From assembly GCA_947503345.1 (NCBI GenBank), contig CANNCW010000004.1:236463-300462 (forward strand): a DNA stretch of 64,000 nucleotides, written 5' to 3'. A program made the position numbers and the translations under genes. Positions 53,022 through 62,738 of the stretch are shown in pieces (the stretch's first letter is position 1; each line of letters starts with the position of its first letter). Under the pieces are notes generated by a model that had not been told where the DNA came from, made no database searches, and was given only the letters and a program-made list of their open reading frames with translations. Origin of the DNA: an uncultured Kangiella sp. (GTDB lineage: Bacteria; Pseudomonadota; Gammaproteobacteria; Enterobacterales; Kangiellaceae).

Positions 53022-53040
53022 ACTTTTACTTGCAGTCTTT

Positions 53041-53061
53041 AAGGGTCGCTATGCGACCCTT
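53041..53061. terminator. Hairpin between the small secreted protein gene and fadE
   Basis: AAGGGTCGC and GCGACCCTT form a 9-bp stem around TAT (the last pairs probably open); ATTAATTTTT follows on the plus strand. It is convergent with fadE, whose stop is 9 bp away. Confidence 0.7.
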
Positions 53062-53069
53062 ATTAATTT

Positions 53070-55478
53070 TTAAATCAATTTTCCAGACATGTCTTCCTTA
53101 GAGAAGTCATCCACATTTATCACATCTAAGCGTGCTTCTTCAGCTGTAATTACTAGTTCTAACTCTTCTTGCTTAATTAAACCTTCATCGAAGGCTTCTT
53201 GAGCAAAAGTTACTACCTGATGATTGGCCGGCTTTTTGCCAAGTGCTGCTGAGAATTTTGCAACAATTGGTTCCATATCCAATTGTAATCGTAAAGCTTT
53301 ATCTACTTTATAGATATTGCTGTATTTCGATTCAGATTTAAAAATACCGTGAGCTAACTCTTCGCGCATAGCTTCGGATTTCTGTAAATCTCTCGCTACG
53401 CGTCTACCTAGCTTGTCACTAGGCGCAGAAACAGGTAATCCTAATGGAAAGATTAGTAAGCGTAGTGCTTTGCCCATCCAGCCGATGGGGAAGTTCCGTA
53501 ACACGCCGTCAGTAGCCATTTGTGCTTCGTATAAACAATAGTCCAATGACCAGCGAACCACTGCTTCATCATGTTCTGGACGGCCTTTATCGTCGTAGAA
53601 CTTTAATACAGCACTAGCGATATATAAATTACTTAAAATATCACCTAATCGACCTGAAATTGATTCACGACGCTTCAATTCTCCTCCTAATACACCCATG
53701 ATCAAATCTGAAAGGAAAGCTAACACACTGCTAAAGCGAGTGATCCTCTGATAGTAGCGACCAGTAAAATCGTTATGGGGCTTCCTTACGAATAAGCTGG
53801 CAGTTAATCCCAACCAGAAAGTTCGTACCTTATTGCTCATGGCAAAACCAATATGAGCAAACAGAGCTTTATCAAAATCTTTCACAGCTTGAGTTTTATC
53901 TTCATTTTGAGTTGCCGCGATAAGCTTTAAAACGTAAGGGTGGCAACGTATTGAGCCTTGGCCATAAATGATCAAACTGCGAGTTAAAATATTTGCGCCT
54001 TCGACTGTAATCGCGATTGGTGCACCTTGATAGGCTCGGCCCATATAGTTTTTAGGCCCCATCATCACAGCCTTGCCACCGTGAACATCCATTCCATCTA
54101 TCGCACAATCTTGAGCAAGCTTAGTTGAATGACATTTTACAATAGCGGATGCTACCGAAGGCTTTTCGCCGGTATCAATGCCAGCGGCTGTAAAAGTACG
54201 CATTGCGTCAATCATGTAGGCTTTACCAGCAATTCTTGCCAAAGCTTCCATGACACCTTCCATATAGCCCACAGGCACTTTAAATTGACGACGGATTCGG
54301 GCGTAGGCTCCAGTAGTGTATGAAACGACTTTACCGCCAGCATTAGCTCCCGAGGGTAACGAAATCGCTCTTCCTGCCGATAAGCAATCTACCAGCATTC
54401 GCCAACCTTGACCGGCCATTTTGGGTCCACCAATGATGTAATCTAAAGGAACGAAGACTTCTTCACCGCTAGTCGGTCCATTTTGGAACGGGGTGCTCAT
54501 CGGATAATGACGACGACCAATTTCGACGCCATCAGTATCTGTAGGAATTAAAGCACAAGTAATACCCAGATCTTCGGTATCGCCTAGTAGACCTTCTGGG
54601 TCGTACATTTTGAACGCTAAACCTAACAAAGTGGCCACAGGTGCGAGAGTTATATATCGTTTTTTCCAACTTAATTTTAAGCCGACAACTTCTTCACCGT
54701 TCCACAGGCCTTTGCAGACTATCCCTTTATCCGGAATACCACCGGCATCAGAACCCGCTTCAACGGCTGTTAGGGCAAAACAAGGTACTTCTTTACCATT
54801 AGCTAAACGTGGTAAGTAGTGTTCTTTTTGCTCTTTGGTTCCGTAATGCATTAAAAGTTCTGCAGGGCCAAGGGAGTTTGGTACAGATACAATAGTCCCT
54901 AGTGTAGGGCTTATGGAGCTTAATTTTGTCAATGCTTGTGATTGAGCATAAGCAGAAAACTCTAAACCACCGTACTCCTTTGGAATGATAAAACTGAAAA
55001 ACTTATTATCCTTAATGTATTGCCACAGTTCTGGCGATAAATCTCGATCGACGTTGCTGATCTGCCAATCATTCGCCATGGAACAGAGTTCTTCTACTGG
55101 GCCATTTAAAAACGCTTCTTCTTCCTGCGTTAGACTTGCTTTTGGAATGTTATGAAGGCGTTTCCAATTAGGCTTACCTGCAAACACTTCTTGTTCCCAC
55201 CAAACGGTACCAGCATCGAGCGCTTCTTGCTCAGTATCGGATATTTTGGGCATTATCCCCTTAAAAATATCTAATAATTTTGCTGATAAAGGCTGTCTAA
55301 TCGCTGAAATGTTTAAGGGCAGGAGTATTGCAGCAGATAATAACCAGTGGATATAAGGAGTTGAGTATAAGAACCCCCAAACTACTAGTGCCGCTACTAT
55401 CACTAGCGATGTAAGCTTTAAACTCGCTCTATGATAAAGGCAAATTGCTAATAATAAGATTAAACTGATGCTAAGCAT
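53070..55478 (-). CDS. fadE: Acyl-CoA dehydrogenase FadE
   Basis: This protein has 802 residues from the ATG at 55478, close to E. coli FadE (814); a frame 14 residues longer is open but without support. The N-terminus has two membrane helices (about 1-60), typical of FadE. Then come the acyl-CoA dehydrogenase domains with LTAVEAGSDAGGIPDKG, GPTSGEEVFVPLDYI, CHSTKLAQDCAIDGMDVHGGKAVMMG and YQGAPIAITVEGANILTRSLIIYGQG, and a C-terminal DUF1974. It catalyses the first step of fatty-acid beta-oxidation and passes electrons to ETF. The gene stands alone. Confidence 0.95.
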   Translation of the reverse strand: MLSISLILLLAICLYHRASLKLTSLVIVAALVVWGFLYSTPYIHWLLSAAILLPLNISAIRQPLSAKLLDIFKGIMPKISDTEQEALDAGTVWWEQEVFAGKPNWKRLHNIPKASLTQEEEAFLNGPVEELCSMANDWQISNVDRDLSPELWQYIKDNKFFSFIIPKEYGGLEFSAYAQSQALTKLSSISPTLGTIVSVPNSLGPAELLMHYGTKEQKEHYLPRLANGKEVPCFALTAVEAGSDAGGIPDKGIVCKGLWNGEEVVGLKLSWKKRYITLAPVATLLGLAFKMYDPEGLLGDTEDLGITCALIPTDTDGVEIGRRHYPMSTPFQNGPTSGEEVFVPLDYIIGGPKMAGQGWRMLVDCLSAGRAISLPSGANAGGKVVSYTTGAYARIRRQFKVPVGYMEGVMEALARIAGKAYMIDAMRTFTAAGIDTGEKPSVASAIVKCHSTKLAQDCAIDGMDVHGGKAVMMGPKNYMGRAYQGAPIAITVEGANILTRSLIIYGQGSIRCHPYVLKLIAATQNEDKTQAVKDFDKALFAHIGFAMSNKVRTFWLGLTASLFVRKPHNDFTGRYYQRITRFSSVLAFLSDLIMGVLGGELKRRESISGRLGDILSNLYIASAVLKFYDDKGRPEHDEAVVRWSLDYCLYEAQMATDGVLRNFPIGWMGKALRLLIFPLGLPVSAPSDKLGRRVARDLQKSEAMREELAHGIFKSESKYSNIYKVDKALRLQLDMEPIVAKFSAALGKKPANHQVVTFAQEAFDEGLIKQEELELVITAEEARLDVINVDDFSKEDMSGKLI

Positions 55479-55636
55479 GATTTTGTATCCCGAAAGAATT
55501 ATTTCTCTAGTATAACACATCGTACCAGTTAATTAAGTGATAATTTACACAAGAAACGAGGTAACTACTTGAACTTATAGGTGCTTTGTAAGAATATAGG
55601 GAGGTTTAAAAAAATATATAAATTTGAGGAGCCCCT

Positions 55637-56470
55637 ATGAAACGCCTAGCCGTAGCCATCATTCATGGTATCGGATCTGAGAAAGAGTTTTACTCTGTTG
55701 AGTTAAAACACAGAATCGTGGAAGAATATTTAAAAGCTGATCCTGATAATCGTTTGGAAGATGATTTATTGTTCCATGAAATATATTGGGGTGATCTAGT
55801 AAAAGATGAACACGGTGAATTGCTACAAAAGTTAGACTACAAAAAAGAGCTAACTTACAAAGATATTCGTAATATCTTTATCGACTTCATGCGTTTAGGT
55901 ACAAGTTATGCTAAAGGCGCAGAAGGTGGTTTGTATGAAGCCATTCATGAGCGAATAAAGTCAAGCATGAATAAGTTTGCATCGCATAGAAATGTTGATC
56001 AAGATGAAACGCCTTTAGTTATCATGGCGCATTCTTTCGGCTCTGTAATTATGTCGAACTACATCTACGATTTGCAAAATAATGATGCTGGCTTGTCGAA
56101 TTTTGAAGGGTTCAAAACATTAGCTGGAATTATAACCTTTGCATCACCATTGGGAATTTATTCAACTCAATCAGGTGACTTTAGCAAACCAATTGAAAAG
56201 GTTGGTTCAGCTTTAGAAGATGGTCTTAAAGATCGTGTTAAATGGTTAAACTTCTATGATAAAGATGATGTTATCGCTTATCCTTTAAAGAATGTTAATG
56301 ATGCATATAACCAGGCTGTTGATGAAGACTCTGAAATCAATGTGGGTTCCGCTGCGACTTCTTGGAATCCGGCTTGCCATACAGGTTATTGGGAAGATAA
56401 AGATTTTATCAAGCCTGTTGCAAAATATTTTGGAGAGATGCGAGCTCCGCACGACTTCTGGAAACTATAA
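55637..56470 (+). CDS. Alpha/beta hydrolase family protein
   Basis: This is a 277-residue protein. HGIGS (10-14) is the oxyanion-hole strand end; MAHSFGSVIMSNYI holds the nucleophile elbow with Ser133 (A-H-S-F-G-S, first Gly replaced by Ala); an Asp in NFYDKDDVIAYPL and a His near the C-terminus (CHTGYW) can complete the triad. There is no signal peptide. It looks like the lipase-type hydrolases used on small esters; the substrate is unknown. GAGGAG precedes the ATG, and a strong terminator follows, so it is a single-gene unit. Confidence 0.7.
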   Translation: MKRLAVAIIHGIGSEKEFYSVELKHRIVEEYLKADPDNRLEDDLLFHEIYWGDLVKDEHGELLQKLDYKKELTYKDIRNIFIDFMRLGTSYAKGAEGGLYEAIHERIKSSMNKFASHRNVDQDETPLVIMAHSFGSVIMSNYIYDLQNNDAGLSNFEGFKTLAGIITFASPLGIYSTQSGDFSKPIEKVGSALEDGLKDRVKWLNFYDKDDVIAYPLKNVNDAYNQAVDEDSEINVGSAATSWNPACHTGYWEDKDFIKPVAKYFGEMRAPHDFWKL

Positions 56471-56486
56471 GTTTCTAAATTATTAG

Positions 56487-56532
56487 AATCTCTTGCTTTT
56501 AGGTTAAAGCTTAAAGGCAAGAGATTTTTTTA
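56487..56532 (+). terminator. Terminator after the alpha/beta hydrolase gene
   Basis: AATCTCTTGC (56487-56496) pairs with GCAAGAGATT (56517-56526), with an inner CTTTTA/TTAAAG extension, and a run of seven T follows. This is a canonical Rho-independent terminator upstream of hrpA. Confidence 0.8.
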
Positions 56533-56563
56533 TGCAATAGATTAATCTATCCAGACAATATTA

Positions 56564-59500
56564 ATGACTCAATCGAAAAGTAATACTAGTTTTGATCAAA
56601 GCTTAATAAGTGACTGCTTAATGGTGGATCAATTTGCTTTGAAAAAATTGGCAAGTGTCATTAATAAGCGTCTAAAACAAAATTTACCTTCTGGTAAGTT
56701 AATTCAAAAATTTCAACAACAAGTTAATAATTCTATTAAAACCAGGCAAGCTCGAGAAACATTGGTAAAACGTTCAGTTGAGTTTGATGAGCAATTACCA
56801 ATTTCACAAAAACGTGAAGAGATAGCGAAACTTATAAAAAACAATCAAGTTGTTGTGGTAGCCGGTGAAACAGGCTCAGGTAAAACGACTCAACTCCCAA
56901 AAATATGTTTGGAATTAGGTTATGGCGTTCAAGGTAGAATAGGGCATACCCAACCTCGTCGTGTTGCGGCAACTAGTGTTGCTAGACGAATTGCCGAGGA
57001 GTTAGAAACGCCATTAGGCCTTACTGTTGGCTATAGTATACGTTTTAATGATCAAACCAATGATAATACTCCTATTCGAATTTTGACTGATGGTATTTTG
57101 CTAAATGAAATTCATCATGATCCTTTATTAAAACAATATGAAGTTATCATTATTGATGAAGCTCACGAGCGAAGTTTGAATATTGATTTTCTATTGGGCT
57201 ATTTAAAAAATATATTACCAAAAAGACCAGATCTTAAAGTTATCATTACTTCAGCAACTATCGATTTAGAGAGATTTGCCAATCATTTTAATTTTGGCAG
57301 TGTTAAAGCGCCCGTGATTGAAGTTAGCGGGCGAACTTATCCTGTCGAAGTTTGGTATCGCGCGCCTGATGAAGAAGATCCTTTGCCACAAATAGAGCAA
57401 ATTGGTCATGCAGTTGAAGAGCTTATGGCAATAGATTCTGGTGATATTCTAGTGTTTCTTTCAGGCGAAGCAGAAATACGAGAAACCGCTAAGTTTTTGC
57501 GAAAAGAGCGATTTGGTAAATGTGAAGTATTACCGTTATACGCAAGGCTATCAATTTCAGAGCAAGAAAAGATCTTTAAGCCATCAAGTGGCAAGCGTCG
57601 TATTGTTCTAGCAACTAATGTTGCGGAAACCTCAGTAACGGTCCCGGGTATTCGTTTCGTTATTGATCCTGGTTATGCCCGAATTAGTCGTTATTCTGTT
57701 CGCAACAAAATACAACGGCTTCCTATTGAAAAAATTTCACAAGCTAGCGCCAATCAGCGCAAGGGACGTTGTGGACGAGTTGCTGATGGTATTTGTATTC
57801 GCTTGTATTCGGAAGATGATTTTAATAATCGATCTGAATTCACTGATGCTGAAATATTAAGAACTAATTTAGCTTCGGTAATTTTGCAAATGCAACAATC
57901 GAAGTTAGGGGATATTGAACATTTTCCGTTCTTAGATAAGCCCTCACCAAAACAAGTTAATGATGGTTTGAACTTGCTTATAGAGTTAGAGGCACTTGAT
58001 AAATCGAAGCAATTGACGGCCATTGGACAGCAAATGGCAAAACTGCCAATAGAGCCACGTTTATCTAGGATATTGATTGAAGGTAAAAAACGGAAGTTAC
58101 TGAATGATTGCTTGGTTATTGCTGCGTTTTTATCGGTGAAAGATCCTCGAGAATGGCCATTTGATAAAAAAGAGTTAGCGCATCAAAAGCATCGTAAATA
58201 TTTGCACACTCAGTCAGACTTTATTGCGATTGTTAATCTTTGGACTCATTTGCATCAGCAACAATTGGAGTTATCGAATAAGCAGTTCAAAAACTATTGT
58301 CATCAAGAGTTAATTAATCCTAATTCTTACCGCGAATGGCGTAATACTTATCGTCAGTTAAAAAGTTTGATTTCGGATAAAGAGGCTAAGCTTAGTTCTA
58401 TCTCAAACTTTCTCGATGATGACAAAAAACAGCAATCACTTCAGTATCAAACTTTCCATAAATGTTTATTATCTGGCTTATTAGGATTTATAGGACAAAA
58501 AGATATTGAAAAAGGCTACCAAGCCGCTCGTCAAACTAAATATTTTATTCATCCTCAGTCTACAAATTTTAAAAAGCAACCTGCTTGGTTAATGGCATTT
58601 GAGGTGGTTGAAACCACACAAGCTTATGCAAGACTTACTGCTTATATCGAACCACAATGGCTTGAAGATGTAGCCAAGCATTTACTTAAGACTCATTATT
58701 ACGATCCCTTTTGGAGTAAAAGTAGAGGAGCGACATTAGCACCTATGCAGCAAACACTGTATGGCTTGAAAGTGGTTGTTGATAGGAAAGTTGACTATTC
58801 GAGTTTTGACCCGAAAATCTCGCGTGAACTCTTTATACGGCACGCCTTAGTAAGGCAAGAGCTAAATAGTAAAGATGAGTTCTTTATCGCAAATCAATCG
58901 ATAAAGAGTGAGGTTGAACAAGAAATTGCTAAGGCCCGTCAGGCGGATTTGCGAATTCCTGAGCAGGAGTTAATTAGATGGTTTGATAGCAAGCTTCCAG
59001 AGTCGATTGTAAATGCTAAAACATTAAATGTTTGGCTAAAAAAGGATAAGCATAATTCGCAAACCATAATGCTCACTAAAAATTTACTGCTTGGTGAGGA
59101 GAAACAAGATTCAAGCTTATTTCCTGAAACTATTGAAGTTAAAGGTGTTTCATTAAAGGTTAAATACCATTTTGAGCCTGGTCATGAAAATGATGGAGTT
59201 ACTGTAATATTACCTTCTTCTTTGCGGAACAAATTTACCGATATTGACTTCGAACGATTAGTTCCTGGTTTGTTAGAAGAAAAAATTGAGTTTTTAATTC
59301 GCTCAATGCCAAAGCGTTTTCGAAAGAATTTCCTACCAGTACCACAGTATGCAAAAGCTTGTTATGAAGAAGTGATAGAGCAAAAGGGTACTTTAAAAGA
59401 CATCATTAGTAAGCAGTTATATAAAATGACAGGAGTGATTTTAACCCAAGAGGCATGGTCGGAAATTAAACTGCCAGAGCATTTGTTGATGCGTTATGAA

Positions 59501-60460
59501 TTTATTAATGACAAAAGTAAATCTCTAGCTTCGGCTCGTACTTTAGAAGATAAAAAGATTACAAAAATTGGCAAGCCTACATTAAAAGTAAAATCTCAAG
59601 CGAAAAAGGCACAAACTTATACTGACTGGTCATTTAAGTTCAAAACGAAAAGCGAAATAATCGAGGCAGGTACAAAAATACCAGTTTTTAATGCGGTTGA
59701 AGATGCTGGAGACAAGGTTAGATTGATATACTCGGTCAGCCAGACCAGCGCGGAAAAAATTCATTTGCGTGGGGTTTGTCGGTTAATTGCTCTTGCTAAT
59801 AATGATAAATTGAAATACTTAATTAAAAGCAATCCTGTAAAGCAGTCCTTATCCCTTGGCTCAACATCCTTGTGTTTGTATCAAGACTTGGTTGCTTCAG
59901 TCTTTATGGGGCAAATCAAATCTTTAATAAACAAAACAGTTCCTTATAGTGAATCTGAGTTTAACAGCGTTTTGCATAATATAAGTTCTCAACTGGTAGA
60001 AAAAACAACAGTTAGTCTGCAAGTCCTTGCAAAAATATTGCGGTTGCGAGCTGAAATATTGGCAGACATTAAAGGCTTGTCGGGTAATTTTAACGAAGTC
60101 CGAGATGACGCTAAAGAGCAATTGGAATATTTGTTCACTAGTGATTTTAGTTATCGGTATGGCGTTGATAAATTTTCTGATTATCAGCGTTATCTTAAAG
60201 CTTTATCTAACAGGATTGAAAAGGCTAAAGAAAATTTAAGCAGAGAAAATCAAAGCGCAGATAAAATCAACCCATGGCTTGATACTAGGATTGAAATTGA
60301 AGAGTCCAAAAAAATTCCTGAACAAGAGTATTTGAACTATTTATGGATGTTAGAGGAATATCGGATTTCTTTGTTTGCTCAAGGACAAAAAACACAATTT
60401 CCAATTTCGGATAAGCGCTTGCAGAAATTTAGTCAGAAACTACAATCAACCTATCAATAA
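56564..60460 (+). CDS. hrpA: ATP-dependent RNA helicase HrpA
   Basis: This 1298-residue DEAH-box protein is full length compared with E. coli HrpA (1300). Motifs: Walker A VVAGETGSGKTTQLPK (about 101-116), TQPRRVAA, DEAHERSLN, TSATID, LVFLSGEAEIRE-like region, VTVPGIRFVIDPGYAR and QRKGRCGRVADG. The OB-like and C-terminal DUF3418 domains follow. E. coli HrpA acts in RNA processing and release of stalled ribosomes. There is no clear ribosome site before the ATG. The antiporter gene follows 20 bp later without terminator. Confidence 0.95.
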   Translation: MTQSKSNTSFDQSLISDCLMVDQFALKKLASVINKRLKQNLPSGKLIQKFQQQVNNSIKTRQARETLVKRSVEFDEQLPISQKREEIAKLIKNNQVVVVAGETGSGKTTQLPKICLELGYGVQGRIGHTQPRRVAATSVARRIAEELETPLGLTVGYSIRFNDQTNDNTPIRILTDGILLNEIHHDPLLKQYEVIIIDEAHERSLNIDFLLGYLKNILPKRPDLKVIITSATIDLERFANHFNFGSVKAPVIEVSGRTYPVEVWYRAPDEEDPLPQIEQIGHAVEELMAIDSGDILVFLSGEAEIRETAKFLRKERFGKCEVLPLYARLSISEQEKIFKPSSGKRRIVLATNVAETSVTVPGIRFVIDPGYARISRYSVRNKIQRLPIEKISQASANQRKGRCGRVADGICIRLYSEDDFNNRSEFTDAEILRTNLASVILQMQQSKLGDIEHFPFLDKPSPKQVNDGLNLLIELEALDKSKQLTAIGQQMAKLPIEPRLSRILIEGKKRKLLNDCLVIAAFLSVKDPREWPFDKKELAHQKHRKYLHTQSDFIAIVNLWTHLHQQQLELSNKQFKNYCHQELINPNSYREWRNTYRQLKSLISDKEAKLSSISNFLDDDKKQQSLQYQTFHKCLLSGLLGFIGQKDIEKGYQAARQTKYFIHPQSTNFKKQPAWLMAFEVVETTQAYARLTAYIEPQWLEDVAKHLLKTHYYDPFWSKSRGATLAPMQQTLYGLKVVVDRKVDYSSFDPKISRELFIRHALVRQELNSKDEFFIANQSIKSEVEQEIAKARQADLRIPEQELIRWFDSKLPESIVNAKTLNVWLKKDKHNSQTIMLTKNLLLGEEKQDSSLFPETIEVKGVSLKVKYHFEPGHENDGVTVILPSSLRNKFTDIDFERLVPGLLEEKIEFLIRSMPKRFRKNFLPVPQYAKACYEEVIEQKGTLKDIISKQLYKMTGVILTQEAWSEIKLPEHLLMRYEFINDKSKSLASARTLEDKKITKIGKPTLKVKSQAKKAQTYTDWSFKFKTKSEIIEAGTKIPVFNAVEDAGDKVRLIYSVSQTSAEKIHLRGVCRLIALANNDKLKYLIKSNPVKQSLSLGSTSLCLYQDLVASVFMGQIKSLINKTVPYSESEFNSVLHNISSQLVEKTTVSLQVLAKILRLRAEILADIKGLSGNFNEVRDDAKEQLEYLFTSDFSYRYGVDKFSDYQRYLKALSNRIEKAKENLSRENQSADKINPWLDTRIEIEESKKIPEQEYLNYLWMLEEYRISLFAQGQKTQFPISDKRLQKFSQKLQSTYQ

Positions 60461-60480
60461 AAATAAACCCAGAGGGCATC

Positions 60481-61716
60481 ATGTCATTATTTCAACTTAT
60501 AGCCACCGTCATGTCACTAACCGCGGTTTTTAGCTATATCAATTATCGTTATATTAAGTTGCCAATTACTATAGGTGTTATGTTGTTAAGCTTAGTATTT
60601 TCGTTAATGCTAGTTTTACTCAACCAATTGGGCTGGGACTTTCAGACTAAAGCAGAGGGGATACTAAAGCAGATAGAGTTTGATGATACTTTGATGCATG
60701 GGATGTTGAGCTTCTTATTATTTGCAGGCGCTTTGCATGTCAATATTAATGATTTAAGAAAGCAAAAGTGGGTTATTGGTTTGTTGGCCACTTTGGGTGT
60801 AGTGACTTCAACTTTCTTAACCGGTACCGCGACTTTTTATCTGTTGAATTTCTTCGGGATAGAAATTAGCTACATTTATGCACTAGTTTTTGGCGCTTTA
60901 ATCTCACCCACAGATCCCATTGCAGTTCTGGGAATTCTTAAAATTGTAGGAGCTCCTAAAACTTTAGAAACTAAAATTGCTGGAGAATCATTGTTCAATG
61001 ATGGGGTGGGGGTTGTTGTTTTTATCGTCTTGCTAGGGATAGCTACAAGTGGAGCTGAAGTAACCACTGGGCAAGTTGTAGGTCTCTTTGCAACAGAAGC
61101 TGTAGGTGGAATCTTTTATGGCCTTGGATTAGGCTACATAGGTTATTGGATGTTAAAGAGCATTGATAATTATCAAGTGGAAGTATTGATTACTTTAGGA
61201 CTGGTGACTGGCGGTTATGCCTTAGCCGAAGTGTTGCACTTATCAGCTCCAATTGCGATTGTAGTGGCCGGCTTGATGATTGGAAATCAAGGTCGATTGT
61301 TAGCTATGAGTGATAATACTCGTAAGCGCTTGGATAACTTCTGGGAATTAATAGATGAAATATTAAATGCGGTTCTGTTCTTGCTAATCGGTTTAGAGTT
61401 GATCGTATTAACCTTTAAAGGCGAATATTTGATAGCGGGCCTGATTATGATATTTGTTGTTTTATTATCACGTCTTATTAGCATCGGTACTCCTATACAA
61501 ATACTGAAAAGATTCCGAGATTTTACGCCTTATGTAGTGACCATTATGACGTGGGGAGGTTTGCGAGGCGGTATATCTGTGGCATTGGCGTTGTCTTTAC
61601 CAGATGTTCCAGAAAGAGAACCAATATTATTTATAACTTATTGCATAGTGATATTTTCAATTCTGGTGCAAGGATTGACAATCAAAAGAGTGTTGAAACT
61701 TGCTGATAAGAAATAA
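60481..61716 (+). CDS. CPA1-family Na+(K+)/H+ antiporter (NhaP type)
   Basis: This 411-residue protein has about 12 membrane helices. The transport-site helix has GALISPTDPIAVLGILK and the next GESLFNDGVGVVVFIVLLG with the Asn-Asp pair typical of electroneutral NhaP/NHE antiporters; TWGGLRGGISVALALSLP near the C-terminus is also diagnostic. It exchanges sodium or potassium for protons and fits a marine organism. AGAGGG precedes the ATG. The downstream lipoprotein gene overlaps its last 17 bp. Confidence 0.9.
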   Translation: MSLFQLIATVMSLTAVFSYINYRYIKLPITIGVMLLSLVFSLMLVLLNQLGWDFQTKAEGILKQIEFDDTLMHGMLSFLLFAGALHVNINDLRKQKWVIGLLATLGVVTSTFLTGTATFYLLNFFGIEISYIYALVFGALISPTDPIAVLGILKIVGAPKTLETKIAGESLFNDGVGVVVFIVLLGIATSGAEVTTGQVVGLFATEAVGGIFYGLGLGYIGYWMLKSIDNYQVEVLITLGLVTGGYALAEVLHLSAPIAIVVAGLMIGNQGRLLAMSDNTRKRLDNFWELIDEILNAVLFLLIGLELIVLTFKGEYLIAGLIMIFVVLLSRLISIGTPIQILKRFRDFTPYVVTIMTWGGLRGGISVALALSLPDVPEREPILFITYCIVIFSILVQGLTIKRVLKLADKK

Positions 61717-62275
61717 TATTTATGCAAAGCTTAGCTTATTGCTAAGCTTTGCATTTCTAGTCGGTTGTAGCGCTAAAGCTTTTAAGCTCTCTGATGATGA
61801 GATTCTAGCAAAGAAACAAAAATTAGAGCGTTTATTAAAAAGTTTAAGTCAATCCGTAAACTCCCAAGAAGCAAGTCTATTAGCTGATGTTTCCATTAAC
61901 TATTCAATGGTTCTAGCAAAGGAATATCAAACAGTTTCAAATCCAGTCGTTCAAAATGTTTTAGTCAACAGTGGCATTAAAGAGCGAGGATTATGTATTC
62001 ATTGGACCGAAGATTTACTAAGAAAGCTGTCTTCGTTGAATCTCGAAAGTTTCAGTTTTCATTGGGGCGTAGCGCATAGGGAGTCAAGTTTCAAATTAGA
62101 GCATAGTGCTGTAATTGTTTCAGCTAAAGATGGAAATTTTACTGAAGGGATTGTCTTGGATCCATGGCGGTGTACAGGTGACTTATATTTTAACTTGGTC
62201 GTGAACGATAAATATCCTTGGACAAAGCAATATAACAAAATAACTGAAGAAATCTTATTGGAACTAAATAATTGA
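61700..62275 (+). CDS. Hypothetical lipoprotein
   Basis: This is a 191-residue protein with TTG start at 61700, which overlaps the antiporter gene by 17 bp; no ATG is available in frame early enough to keep the signal. The signal has a lipobox VGCS with Cys23. The mature region includes GLCIHWTEDLL and FHWGVAHRESSFKLEHSAVIV followed by VLDPWRCTGDLYF, which looks like a conserved folded unit with His and Cys residues; I do not know its function. The codons of the signal peptide coincide with a 14-bp perfect inverted repeat. Confidence 0.6.
   Translation: MLIRNNIYAKLSLLLSFAFLVGCSAKAFKLSDDEILAKKQKLERLLKSLSQSVNSQEASLLADVSINYSMVLAKEYQTVSNPVVQNVLVNSGIKERGLCIHWTEDLLRKLSSLNLESFSFHWGVAHRESSFKLEHSAVIVSAKDGNFTEGIVLDPWRCTGDLYFNLVVNDKYPWTKQYNKITEEILLELNN
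61722..61754. repeat. 14-bp perfect inverted repeat inside the lipoprotein signal-peptide codons
   Basis: ATGCAAAGCTTAGC (61722-61735) and GCTAAGCTTTGCAT (61741-61754) pair perfectly with a TTATT loop just after the antiporter stop. It is placed like an operon-end terminator but lacks a T run and is translated if the TTG start is right. Confidence 0.65.
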
Positions 62276-62738
62276 AAATGTCTCTTACTCCTCCAACCAG
62301 ACTCATTTAGCTTTCACCAATGTAAAATATTTAATATAGACAGCACCAAAAATACGAGTGTCGCTTATAAAAGTGTAAAATTATCGCACAGAATTCTTAG
62401 GTTCTATTCTTAAGAGAAAACTCTACTTTCAATCAGGTTGCTTAGCTAATTATTTGAAATTTAACGACTTGTAGTTAACAAACTTCAATTAATACCTGAT
62501 AATTTTCCTAAGTCAAATATGCATTAAATATGTATCAATTTGGATACATATTCATTTAATTATGACACTAAGTGTCAATTCACACTTGGTTACTGTTTAA
62601 AATTCTGACAATAGACTGTTGCTATGTGATCCATTTATATTTTGAATGCGAATTAGATCACAATAAAGTTTAAATTTTTGAGGGGTCAAATATTTAGTAG
62701 CTTATTGATCATTAATCAGCTCATAGGAGGAGTTTTAA
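62276..62738. other. 463-bp gene-free leader region with three inverted repeats
   Basis: I see no gene. Structures present: AATATGTATC / GATACATATT (62527-62552, 6-nt loop), the palindrome GACACT-A-AGTGTC (62564-62576), and TGTGATC / GATCACA (62625-62662, 24-nt spacing). Next come AT-rich sequence and AGGAGGAG, the ribosome site of the collagen-like gene. The region probably carries that gene's promoter and regulatory sites. Confidence 0.5.

Noticed and set aside
62625..62662. CRP (cAMP receptor) site from TGTGATC and GATCACA.
   Set aside because: The half-sites are 24 nt apart; CRP needs TGTGA and TCACA 6 nt apart. Kept only as an inverted repeat.
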